Of a stretch of 26,280 nt of DNA, positions 7,844 to 14,335 are shown one piece after another. The stretch is from Gemmatimonadota bacterium (GTDB taxonomy: Bacteria > Gemmatimonadota > Gemmatimonadetes > Gemmatimonadales > GWC2-71-9): assembly GCA_003220855.1 (NCBI GenBank), contig QHTP01000005.1, forward strand, positions 1 to 26,280, read 5' to 3'. The translations under genes were made by a program, and so were the position numbers. Under the pieces are notes generated by a model. The model searched no databases, was not told the DNA's origin, and saw only the letters and a program-made list of their open reading frames with translations. The first letter of the stretch is position 1. The number at the start of each line of letters is the position of its first letter.

Positions 7844-9083
7844 GCGCCTAATCTATCTGCTTCTCTTTGTCGCGCCGCAGGTGCTGCTGTACCTGTACCT
7901 GCGGGCGCGCCTGCCCGATCCCAGCCGCCCGCGCCGGGCGCGTATGGTGCGGGGCGCGCTGGCGCTCGTGTTCCTGCTGTTCAATGTGCCGTGGGTGTTC
8001 GTTGCGCAACGCGCGCTGCTCGGCTCCATGTGGAGCGTCGGCCGACTCCCCCTCACCGCCCCCTGGATCGCTTGGCAGCTGTTGGGATGGATCCTCTTGG
8101 CGCTGGTCGCGCTGTACCTCCTGGGAAAGGGAGGTTGGTGGCTCACGACAAAACTGCGTGGTGCGTGGTTGGTGGTTCGCGGCGGCGCGGACGCCGGGGA
8201 TGCCGACCGCGAACAACCACTCACCACACACCACCCGGTGGTTTCCCGGCGGAGGTTCCTGGCGCGAGCCGTGTATTCGTATGCCGCCGCCGGCGCCACG
8301 CTCTCGTCGTACGGCATTTGGAGCGCCTATCGGCTGCCCCAGCTGACGCGCCGCACGCTCCGGTTCCGCGATCTGCCGGCAGGACTCGAGGGGCTCACCC
8401 TGCTGCACCTCTCCGACCTGCACGCGGGCGTCCACCTCGGCGAGGACAAGATGCAGGAGGTCGTGGCGCAGGCCAACGCGCTCCGCCCCGATCTGATCGT
8501 TCAGACGGGGGACATGATCGACATCTCGCCGTCCTACATTCCGGCGTACGTGCGCGCCTTCCGGGAGCTGCGGGCCCCGCTCGGCGTGGTGACGGTGCTC
8601 GGGAACCACGATCGCTACACCGGCGAGCGCGAGGTGATTCGCGGGTGCCAGGACGCGGGGCAGGTGTTCGTGCAGAACGGCTGCCACGTGATCGAGCGGG
8701 GCGGAGCCACGCTCGCGCTGCTCGGCATCGACGATCCCCACAACTGGTCGGCGGACGACCCGCAGACCGCGGACGTCGACGCGGCGCTCGCCGCCGCCCC
8801 GCCGGACGCGTTCCGGGTGCTCCTCGCCCACCGCCCGGGCGCGTGGGACTCGGCCGCGCCGCGCGGCATCCCGCTCACCCTCGCGGGACACATTCACGGC
8901 GGGCAGCTCTACCTGCCGCTGGTCGGCTGGTCGCCGGGGCGCTTGATCACGAAGTACGTGATGGGTCACTTTCAGCGCGGGGCGAGCCAGCTGTACGTGA
9001 GCCGAGGAATCGGCGTGGTCGGCGTGCCGATCCGCGTGTTCGCGCCGCCGGAGATCGAGCTCTTCGATCTACGTCGCGGGTGA
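7836..9083 (+). CDS. Membrane-anchored metallophosphoesterase (YkuE-like)
   Basis: 415 residues. About four hydrophobic segments fill residues 1-100, then a basic linker, RRRFLARA with another hydrophobic stretch, then a calcineurin-like phosphoesterase domain (about 180-415). Metal ligands seen: D194 and H196 (SDLHAG), D226 (TGDMID), N257/H258 (GNHD), H352 and the GHIHGGQ signature. This is the YkuE-like class, which in some bacteria acts on membrane lipid headgroups such as UDP-diacylglucosamine; specificity here is unknown. GTG 7836 was chosen since hydrophobic sequence starts at once (RLIYLLLFV); AGGAG at 7821-7825 fits. The linker around residues 108-133 is encoded by an inverted repeat (8158-8234). 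The final codons form one arm of a hairpin repeat. Confidence 0.88.
   Translation: MVTRLIYLLLFVAPQVLLYLYLRARLPDPSRPRRARMVRGALALVFLLFNVPWVFVAQRALLGSMWSVGRLPLTAPWIAWQLLGWILLALVALYLLGKGGWWLTTKLRGAWLVVRGGADAGDADREQPLTTHHPVVSRRRFLARAVYSYAAAGATLSSYGIWSAYRLPQLTRRTLRFRDLPAGLEGLTLLHLSDLHAGVHLGEDKMQEVVAQANALRPDLIVQTGDMIDISPSYIPAYVRAFRELRAPLGVVTVLGNHDRYTGEREVIRGCQDAGQVFVQNGCHVIERGGATLALLGIDDPHNWSADDPQTADVDAALAAAPPDAFRVLLAHRPGAWDSAAPRGIPLTLAGHIHGGQLYLPLVGWSPGRLITKYVMGHFQRGASQLYVSRGIGVVGVPIRVFAPPEIELFDLRRG
8158..8234. repeat. Imperfect inverted repeat inside the phosphoesterase gene
   Basis: Left arm 8158-8182 and right arm 8207-8234 are imperfect reverse complements: both hold GTGGTG, TGGTGG/GAGTGGTTG-like sequence and TTCGCGG at the inner end. 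The encoded stretch is a Val/Arg/Gly/Asp/Thr/His linker between the membrane part and the phosphatase domain, not a conserved motif. It may be a palindromic element inserted in frame. Confidence 0.5.
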
Positions 9084-9152
9084 GGTCGTCGGGATCCCAC
9101 TCCGCGACGAAACGACACAGTCGCTTCGTGGGCCCCCGACGACTCACCCGCG
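9075..9152. repeat. Hairpin repeat, copy 1 (between converging genes)
   Basis: Outer arms 9075-9093 and 9135-9152 pair over 18 bp with one bulged G. Inside, CAC/GTG closes a TCC/TTC internal loop, a GCGAC/GTCGC stem and an 11-base A-rich loop. The left arm contains the last two codons and stop of the phosphoesterase. It lies between a plus-strand stop (9083) and a minus-strand stop (9161), so it may also terminate transcription both ways. Confidence 0.85.
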
Positions 9153-9160
9153 TGTCTCGA

Positions 9161-9739
9161 TCACGCTCGTGGTGCCGCGATCGCATCCCAGGCGCCGTCC
9201 AGCGCCAGCTTCACTCCCGCGTGCGTCTCGGGCCACTCCCTCGCCGAGACGCGCTCGATCGCGAGCGTGACGACCGCGAGCCAGACGCCGGCCCATATCT
9301 CCGCGGCGCCCGGCTTCACGGAACCGTCGGCCTTGGCCTGGGCGATCAGGCTTTCGAGGTCGAGCCGGAACTCGCGGGCCGTCTTGCGACTCTCTTCGTC
9401 CAGCAGATCGTCGTAGCGCTGGACGAAAAACAGGCGTGCCACGGCCGGCTCGCGCGCCGCACCGCCGACGAGCCCGCGGGCGAGCTCGGCCAGCTTCTCG
9501 CGTGGCCCGACCATGAGCGCGTGAGCGTCCTTGACGAGCTTGCCGGCCCAGCGCGCCGAGGCGCGGTACAGCTCGTTGAAAAACTGCTGTTTGCCGGCGA
9601 AATGGCGGTAGATCGTGCCCTCGGCCACGCCGGCCTTCTTCGCAATCGCCGGCGTGGTGGTGTCGTGGTAGCCCTGCGCGGTGAACAGCTCAAGCGCCGC
9701 GCGGACGAGGCGCTCGCGCGTCAAGTCGGCTTGGGTCAT
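9161..9739 (-). CDS. TetR/AcrR family transcriptional regulator
   Basis: 192 residues. The N-terminal TetR DNA-binding domain (about 5-55) is clear: RERLVRAALELF, then GYHDTTTPAIAKKAGVAEGTIYRHFAGKQQ-like helix-turn-helix (given here in parts: TPAIAKKAGV, TIYRHF). The C-terminal ligand-binding part is helical and does not reveal the ligand. It is divergent from the saccharopine-dehydrogenase-like gene at 9996 and converges on the metallophosphoesterase; its target could be its own divergent neighbour, but two hairpin repeats fill that gap. A TAGATT box ends 8 bases before the ATG, so its mRNA may have almost no leader. Confidence 0.93.
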   Translation of the reverse strand: MTQADLTRERLVRAALELFTAQGYHDTTTPAIAKKAGVAEGTIYRHFAGKQQFFNELYRASARWAGKLVKDAHALMVGPREKLAELARGLVGGAAREPAVARLFFVQRYDDLLDEESRKTAREFRLDLESLIAQAKADGSVKPGAAEIWAGVWLAVVTLAIERVSAREWPETHAGVKLALDGAWDAIAAPRA

Positions 9740-9747
9740 CGGGCGCG

Positions 9748-9753
9748 AATCTA
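9748..9753 (-). promoter_or_regulatory. Possible -10 box of the TetR gene
   Basis: TAGATT on the minus strand, 8 bases before the ATG at 9739. The expected start point is within about two bases of the ATG. No good -35 box is visible because that region is the arm of hairpin copy 2. Confidence 0.35.
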
Positions 9754-9770
9754 ACCTCCCAGGCCACTTG

Positions 9771-9839
9771 GTGCGGTTGTCCGGGTCTCACTCCGCGACA
9801 AAAAGACGCAGTCGCTCCGTGAGACCCGGACAACCGCAC
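9771..9839. repeat. Hairpin repeat, copy 2 (perfect 21-bp outer stem)
   Basis: 9771-9791 is a perfect reverse complement of 9819-9839 (21 bp). The inner part repeats copy 1: TCC/TCC internal loop, GCGAC/GTCGC stem and an 11-base loop. The outer arm sequence is unrelated to copies 1 and 3. Confidence 0.9.
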
Positions 9840-9853
9840 GTAAGTCGGGGCGA

Positions 9854-9914
9854 GCCGGCCGGGGCTCCGCGAAGCGACTGCGTTGTTTTGTCGCGGAGCG
9901 GAGCCCCGGCTGGC
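9854..9914. repeat. Hairpin repeat, copy 3 (opposite orientation)
   Basis: 9854-9870 pairs with 9898-9914 over 17 positions with one mismatch. Read on the minus strand it has the same 28-base core as copies 1 and 2, but the closing pair next to the internal loop is CGC/GCG instead of CAC/GTG, a compensated change. Only 14 bases separate it from copy 2. Confidence 0.88.
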
Positions 9915-9980
9915 GAGCGAGGGGTTCCGACGCTGGCCGGGCCTGGCTAGCTTTCCGCCGCCGCATCCCTCACGCTGTCC

Positions 9981-9985
9981 GGAGG
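9981..9985 (+). promoter_or_regulatory. Shine-Dalgarno GGAGG of the dehydrogenase-like gene
   Basis: GGAGG ends 10 bases before ATG 9996 and fixes that start. The 9915-9980 stretch holds only a weak promoter-like pair, TTCCGA (9925) and TAGCTT (9948), 17 bases apart. Confidence 0.6.
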
Positions 9986-9995
9986 CAATCGCGTC

Positions 9996-11129
9996 ATGCG
10001 CATGTTGGTGTTGGGCGCGGGCCTGCAAGGGTCCGCCTGCGCCTATGATCTGTTGCAGCAGCCCGCCGTGGAGCAGGTGACGATCGCCGGCCTCGAGCCG
10101 GACCGTATCCCCGGGGTGCTCCAGCCGCATGTCGGCAAACGGCTCGCGCTGCTGCAGCTCGACGTGCAGGACGGCGCCGCGCTGCGCGACGCGATGCGGG
10201 GGCACGACGCGGTTCAGAACGCGGCGCCGTACTACTTCAACCTCGCGGTGTCGCGCGCGGCGGTGGACGCCGGGGTGCACTGCGCCGACCTGGGCGGCAA
10301 CACCGAGATCGTCTTCCAGCAGAAGGCGCTCGACGCCGAAGCCGAGGCACGGCGCGTCTCGATCATTCCCGACTGCGGCCTCGCGCCCGGCATGGTCAAC
10401 ATCCTCGCGGCGGAAGGGATCCGCCGGGTGGCGGACGCCGAGGTCGTGAAGATCTACGTCGGAGGCCTGCCGCAGCATCCCGAGCCTCCTCTCAATTACC
10501 AGATCGTGTACTCGCTGGCCGGCGCGCTCGACTACTACACGACGCCCTCGTGGGTGCTACGCGATGGCCGGCCGGCGCGTGTGGAGGCGCTCTCCGAGCT
10601 CGAGCCCGTCGTGTTCCCGCCGCCGGTGGGCGAGCTCGAGGCGTTCCACACCGGCGGGGGCATCTCCACGATGCCATGGGCGTATGAGGGCAAGGTGCGG
10701 ACCATGGAATACAAGACGCTGCGCTACCCCGGGCACGTCGCCATCATGCGGCCGATCCGCGAGCTCGGGCTCCTCGACCTGACGCCCGTCAGGGTGAACG
10801 GGAAGGACGTGGTGCCGCGCGATGCCTTCATCACGACCGTGTCCCCCAAGCTGACCAAACCCGACGGACGCGACCTGGTCGCCTTGCGGGTCGAGGTGCG
10901 CGGCAAGAACGGCAAGCGGGCCGCCTGGCAACTGCTCGATTACTACGACGCGGCGCACGGCATCAGTGCGATGATGCGCACGACCGGATATTCCCTCGCG
11001 ATCACGGGGCTCATGCAGGTCGACGGCCGCATCGCCGCGACAGGCGTGCGCACTCCCGATGAAGCCGTGCCGTTCGGCGCGTATGTCGCCGAGCTTGCGA
11101 AGCGCGGGGTCGAGATTCGGGAGCTCTGA
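9996..11129 (+). CDS. Saccharopine dehydrogenase family oxidoreductase
   Basis: 377 residues. The N-terminal Rossmann domain opens with VLGAGLQGSA, the NAD(P)-binding glycine loop; motifs of the saccharopine dehydrogenase-like family follow (DVQDGAALRDAMRGHD, APYYFNLAVSRAAVDAGVH in parts, DLGGNTE, DCGLAPGMVN). The C-terminal domain contains MEYKTLRYPGH, typical of the saccharopine dehydrogenase / lysine 6-dehydrogenase-like branch. It probably oxidises an amino acid or opine-type C-N bond, but substrate cannot be read from sequence. ATG 9996 is fixed by GGAGG upstream. It stands alone: 256 bases of mostly hairpin repeat precede it and 59 bases separate it from the next gene. No other lysine-pathway gene is in the window. 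Confidence 0.88.
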   Translation: MRMLVLGAGLQGSACAYDLLQQPAVEQVTIAGLEPDRIPGVLQPHVGKRLALLQLDVQDGAALRDAMRGHDAVQNAAPYYFNLAVSRAAVDAGVHCADLGGNTEIVFQQKALDAEAEARRVSIIPDCGLAPGMVNILAAEGIRRVADAEVVKIYVGGLPQHPEPPLNYQIVYSLAGALDYYTTPSWVLRDGRPARVEALSELEPVVFPPPVGELEAFHTGGGISTMPWAYEGKVRTMEYKTLRYPGHVAIMRPIRELGLLDLTPVRVNGKDVVPRDAFITTVSPKLTKPDGRDLVALRVEVRGKNGKRAAWQLLDYYDAAHGISAMMRTTGYSLAITGLMQVDGRIAATGVRTPDEAVPFGAYVAELAKRGVEIREL

Positions 11130-11176
11130 CTAGCCTCACGCCGGATGTCAAGGAACTACTCCTCTCGCTTAAAGGT

Positions 11177-11182
11177 TATTTT
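11177..11182 (+). promoter_or_regulatory. -10-like box TATTTT; likely leaderless start
   Basis: TATTTT followed by exactly 6 bases and then ATG 11189, in a locally AT-rich patch of a GC-rich sequence. This spacing puts the transcription start on the A of the ATG. No good Shine-Dalgarno is present (AAAGG is 13 bases away). Confidence 0.45.
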
Positions 11183-11188
11183 GCGACC

Positions 11189-11812
11189 ATGCGTGATCTC
11201 GACTTCCGCGCGCTGTGGGACCGCGCGCTGACCTACGACGAGTTCGTCAAGCAATCCACGGAGCACTGCGGGTTGTGGACCGGCGTGTACCGTCTGGCGC
11301 ACATTCCCCCGTGGGCCCTGGAGCGGGCGTGCGAAGTGGGACGGACCTATCGACTGCTCGTGCTCGCCGAGGATTGGTGCGGCGACGCGTCCAACACGGT
11401 TCCGTACGTCGCGAAGCTTGGCGCCCTGGGCCACTGCCTGGAGATGCGGATCCTGCGGCGTGACGAGAACCCGGAAGTGATGGACCGCTACTTGAGCGGC
11501 GCGGCGCGCGCCATCCCGATCGTGATCGTGCTCGGCGACGCCTGGCGGGAGGTCGGGCATTGGGGATCGCGTCCGGCGGAGCTCCAGGCGTGGGTGCTGG
11601 AGGCGCGCAAGACGACGCCCAAGGAAGAGCTGTACCCGCAGATCCGGCGCTGGTACGCGAAGGACAAGGGCGAGTCGACGCTGCGAGAGATTCTTGCGCT
11701 GCTGCCGAAAGGATCGTCCGTGACGACGTCAATAGCTCCAGCTCGTCCCGAACAGGAACTGTCCTCCCTCGCTCCCCCGCCCGTAGCCGACCACCATGAG
11801 GGAGTTGCGTAG
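11189..11812 (+). CDS. Thioredoxin-fold family protein with single-Cys WCGD motif
   Basis: 207 residues with a thioredoxin-like fold: the motif LAEDWCGDASN carries C64 at the active-site position, but there is no second cysteine (CGDA rather than CxxC), and a conserved-type IPIVIVL strand follows near residue 110. This matches the thioredoxin family group with a lone nucleophilic cysteine; a disulfide reductase role by the dithiol route is therefore unlikely. The C-terminal ~28 residues (from about 11729) are encoded opposite the 3' end of the Omp85-type gene and look like read-through sequence. Upstream there is a likely leaderless promoter. Cytosolic; partner unknown. Confidence 0.82.
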   Translation: MRDLDFRALWDRALTYDEFVKQSTEHCGLWTGVYRLAHIPPWALERACEVGRTYRLLVLAEDWCGDASNTVPYVAKLGALGHCLEMRILRRDENPEVMDRYLSGAARAIPIVIVLGDAWREVGHWGSRPAELQAWVLEARKTTPKEELYPQIRRWYAKDKGESTLREILALLPKGSSVTTSIAPARPEQELSSLAPPPVADHHEGVA

Positions 11813-12865
11813 CAGCCGTAGCGCGAGCTCGGCGCCGCCGCTCTCGTGGCGGCCGGCCGTCGTGAGCCGCACCGCCTCGCCCGATCCGAACACGCGCCCC
11901 GCGTCGTAGAACGCCACGAGCTTGAGCTCCACCGCGTCGCCGACGGCGACGAGCGCGTAGCGGGCTTCGAGTCCCCCGAGCAGCTTGCCGCGCCCGGTGA
12001 ACCGGCCGTCGTAGTATCCGCGGAGCGACCAGTAGCCGCCCACCGCGAGGAACGGCAACTCGCTCGACTCCATGTCCCGCTGGACGGCGAGCGGCGGATT
12101 GCCACCCATGCCTTCCGCCGCGAGGCGGCCCGCCAGCACCAGCCGGCGGAACGGGCGCACCTGTACGCGCCCATTGCCGGTGGTGCGCGTGTAGCCGCTG
12201 CCGCTGGCGAACAGCACCTCGACCAGCACGCCGCTGTGAGGATCCAGCTCGCTCTCGCGCGTGTCGAGGACGAGGCCCGCCCGCACGACATGGTCGGTGA
12301 ACGGGACCGTGCCGGAGTCCACGCGCCCGGCGGCCAGGTCGGCGCGGAACACGCTGGGGCCGGGCAGGGCGCGGAAATCGGTGCGGACCAGGGCGCCGCC
12401 CACGAGCAGTCGCAGCGGTCCAATGACGCGGCGCTCGAGTGTCGCGCGCGCCGTCAGGCGGGTGCGGCTCGTCCGGTAGTAGTACGCTCCCAGGAGCGCC
12501 ACGCTGTCGGGCGAGTACCGGGTGTCATTACCGAGGCCGTAGTAGCCGAGACGGTTGTCACGCGCGGCGCCGAGCGTGCCGCGCGCGCGCCAGCCCTCCC
12601 ACCAGGCGGGGGCGTGGGCGTCCAGCGCGATCGCGTAGCTGCCCTCGGTACTCGCGCCCGCGTCCAGGCTCAGGGACGCGCGGCTCGCCTCGGGCCGCTC
12701 GATAAAGCCGAGCGGGCTGTAGCGGCCGTAATGCGCGGCGCCCCACAGCCCATCCGTCGCGCTGTAGTAGATGTAGGGGTACAGATTGTGGCGCCAGTAG
12801 CGCTGTGCCGCGAGCGCCGGCGTCGTGGCCGCACAGAGCGCCACCGCGGCGCTAGCGACTCGCAG
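11729..12865 (-). CDS. Omp85/BamA-type outer-membrane beta-barrel without POTRA domains
   Basis: About 378 residues. After a signal peptide (RVASAAVALCAATTPALA) almost the whole protein is alternating beta-strand sequence, ending in an aromatic residue (WSY) as outer-membrane barrel signals do. The motif WSLRGYYDGRF matches the RGY/F loop of Omp85 proteins (surface antigen D15). There is no room for POTRA repeats, so it is a barrel-only member; function unknown. No canonical start fits: ATG 12964 gives a long non-signal extension inside the upstream gene, GTG 12844 leaves only a 12-residue signal peptide, and CTG 12865 gives a complete one. I list 12865 with low confidence in the start. It overlaps the upstream asparaginase by 14 bases and converges with the thioredoxin gene, overlapping it by 84 bases. 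Confidence 0.8.
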   Translation of the reverse strand: MRVASAAVALCAATTPALAAQRYWRHNLYPYIYYSATDGLWGAAHYGRYSPLGFIERPEASRASLSLDAGASTEGSYAIALDAHAPAWWEGWRARGTLGAARDNRLGYYGLGNDTRYSPDSVALLGAYYYRTSRTRLTARATLERRVIGPLRLLVGGALVRTDFRALPGPSVFRADLAAGRVDSGTVPFTDHVVRAGLVLDTRESELDPHSGVLVEVLFASGSGYTRTTGNGRVQVRPFRRLVLAGRLAAEGMGGNPPLAVQRDMESSELPFLAVGGYWSLRGYYDGRFTGRGKLLGGLEARYALVAVGDAVELKLVAFYDAGRVFGSGEAVRLTTAGRHESGGAELALRLLRNSLMVVGYGRGSEGGQFLFGTSWSY

Positions 12866-13802
12866 CGGGCCGCTCGTAGAGATGGAACGTCGGCTTCCCG
12901 TCGGGGGCGAGCAGGCGCGGCTCGCTGAGCTGCACGACCCGTTTGAGCGTCTCGAGGCAGGCATCTGCCGGCTTCATGCCGCGGCGCATGAACTCGACGG
13001 TCAGGAAGCCGCCGCACACCTTGATGTTCGATTCACCCCGCCCGGTCGAGCCGGCGGCGCCCACGTCGTTGTCGGTGTACTGGCCGGCGCCGATGATCGG
13101 ACTGTCCCCCACGCGGCCCGGGATCTTGAAGGCGAGCCCGCTGGTCGTCGTCACGGACGAGATGTCGCCCTGCGGTGTGACGGCGTTGCAATTGATGGTG
13201 CCGGTGGGCCGCACCGTCATGTGCTGGGTCTCGGGGACGTCCAGGTAGTCGTCGGTCGGGTTCAGGTTGGCGCGCCAGTGGAGCCACGCCTCGCGCGAGT
13301 GCTCGGTCAGCAAGTCTTCTTCCTTGAAGCCGTACTGTAGCGCGAATTGCTTGGCGCCCTCGCCGACCAGGAAGATGTGGTTCGTGTACTTGAGCACGAG
13401 CTTCGCCACCTCGGACGGCGTCTTGATCCCTTCGAGGGCGCCCACGGCGCCGGCGCGCTTCGTGGGCCCGTGCATGCACGACGCGTCGAGCTGCACGACG
13501 CCGGCGGCGTTCGGCAAGCCGCCGTAACCCACCGAGTCGTCGTTCGGGTCGAGCTCCTGGATCTTCACCCCCTCGATCACCGCGTCGAGCGTGTCCGCTC
13601 CCTGCATCAGCATGTCGAACGCCTTTTGCACCGCGCGCAACCCGTTGGCGCTCGAGACCGCAACCGGCTTCGCGGCCCAGCGGCTCGGGGGCGGCAGTCG
13701 ACGCGGCGGCCGCATGGGGAAGGGGATGTCGCGCGCCTGAACGGCCGCGACCCCGACGGCGGCAGAGGCGAAGAACTCGCGACGCGACAGCAGATCGGGC
13801 AC
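12852..13802 (-). CDS. Tat-exported isoaspartyl peptidase / glycosylasparaginase-like Ntn hydrolase, C-terminally short
   Basis: 316 residues. It opens with a twin-arginine signal (SRREFFASAAVGVAAVQA), so folded export is predicted. The Ntn-hydrolase signature is present: predicted autocleavage site and nucleophile T202 in PTGTINCNAV, followed by GDISSVTTTSGLAFKIPGRVGDSPIIG in outline (SSVTTTSG, KIPGRVGDSPI, GAGQYTDN, AAGSTGRGE). Family members hydrolyse isoaspartyl peptides or N4-GlcNAc-asparagine. Related proteins continue about 30-45 residues beyond the KPTF region with an FYALNKxGEYG-type strand; here the protein stops after FHLYERPAASR, so the last strands are missing. Start is GTG with GGAG 9 bases upstream. 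The defect and the neighbour's poor start suggest a deletion at the junction. Confidence 0.85.
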   Translation of the reverse strand: MPDLLSRREFFASAAVGVAAVQARDIPFPMRPPRRLPPPSRWAAKPVAVSSANGLRAVQKAFDMLMQGADTLDAVIEGVKIQELDPNDDSVGYGGLPNAAGVVQLDASCMHGPTKRAGAVGALEGIKTPSEVAKLVLKYTNHIFLVGEGAKQFALQYGFKEEDLLTEHSREAWLHWRANLNPTDDYLDVPETQHMTVRPTGTINCNAVTPQGDISSVTTTSGLAFKIPGRVGDSPIIGAGQYTDNDVGAAGSTGRGESNIKVCGGFLTVEFMRRGMKPADACLETLKRVVQLSEPRLLAPDGKPTFHLYERPAASR

Positions 13803-13854
13803 GGAGACACTCCGGTGAAGTGCGCGTGCGTAGGTTGCGCGGTCGGGCAGGCCC

Positions 13855-13860
13855 TGTCAA
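13855..13860 (-). promoter_or_regulatory. Possible -35 box of the asparaginase-like gene
   Basis: A perfect TTGACA on the minus strand lies 52 bases before the GTG at 13802. The hexamer 17 bases downstream (CAACCT) is a poor -10, so the promoter is tentative. Confidence 0.3.
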
Positions 13861-13870
13861 CTTGCTCCTC

Positions 13871-14335
13871 GTGGACTTCGCAGATCCGCCGAGCCTGCGT
13901 GCGGTGATACGCGGGATTCTGGGCGCCGCGACCGTGCTGGTGGGCCTGGCGCTCGTGATCGTGTCGATCGACGCGGGGCACGTGGAGTGGCGGCTGGTCG
14001 CGCTGATGCTCTCCCTCTGGGGCGCGTGGAGCTTCTTCGGCGCGCTGCTCGAATCCGTGGTCGAGCCGCTCGGCCGGTTGCTCGGCAACGCGCTGACCGG
14101 CGGCGTGATGCCGGACGGCAGCGCGATCACCATCGACGACGAGACGGCGATGCTCGAGCGTCTGCTGGACGCGGATCCCCCGCCGCCGCAGCACCGGGCG
14201 GTGCTGGCGGGCATCCGGCTCGCCGAGATCTACCGTACGCACCAGCACGACGCCGCCAAAGCCGAGCAGGTGATCACTCGGCTCGTGGGCCGGTATCCGG
14301 ACGCGCCCGAGCTCGCGTATGTCCGCCCCCGTTGA
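13871..14335 (+). CDS. Unknown protein with two transmembrane helices
   Basis: About 154 residues, family not recognised. Two hydrophobic helices (about residues 10-32, ILGAATVLVGLALVIVS, and 37-58, WRLVALMLSLWGAWSFFGAL) are followed by a soluble C-terminal region of about 90 residues with a helical, TPR-like look (IRLAEIYRTHQHDAAKAEQV). GTG 13871 was chosen because the first helix starts soon after; TTG 13862 and GTG 13820 are alternatives and no Shine-Dalgarno decides. It overlaps the GT2 gene by 17 bases, so a joint role in a membrane glycosylation step is possible but unproven. Confidence 0.65.
   Translation: MDFADPPSLRAVIRGILGAATVLVGLALVIVSIDAGHVEWRLVALMLSLWGAWSFFGALLESVVEPLGRLLGNALTGGVMPDGSAITIDDETAMLERLLDADPPPPQHRAVLAGIRLAEIYRTHQHDAAKAEQVITRLVGRYPDAPELAYVRPR

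Noticed and set aside
9084..9160. Small protein genes with the phrase SGSHSATKR in the hairpin region
   Set aside because: The same phrase appears in frames of copies 1 and 2 only because the DNA core is repeated; no start, no coding pattern.
9771..9914. Integron attC site or CRISPR repeats
   Set aside because: No RYYYAAC/GTTRRRY ends, no integrase, no regular spacing or spacers; outer arms differ between copies.
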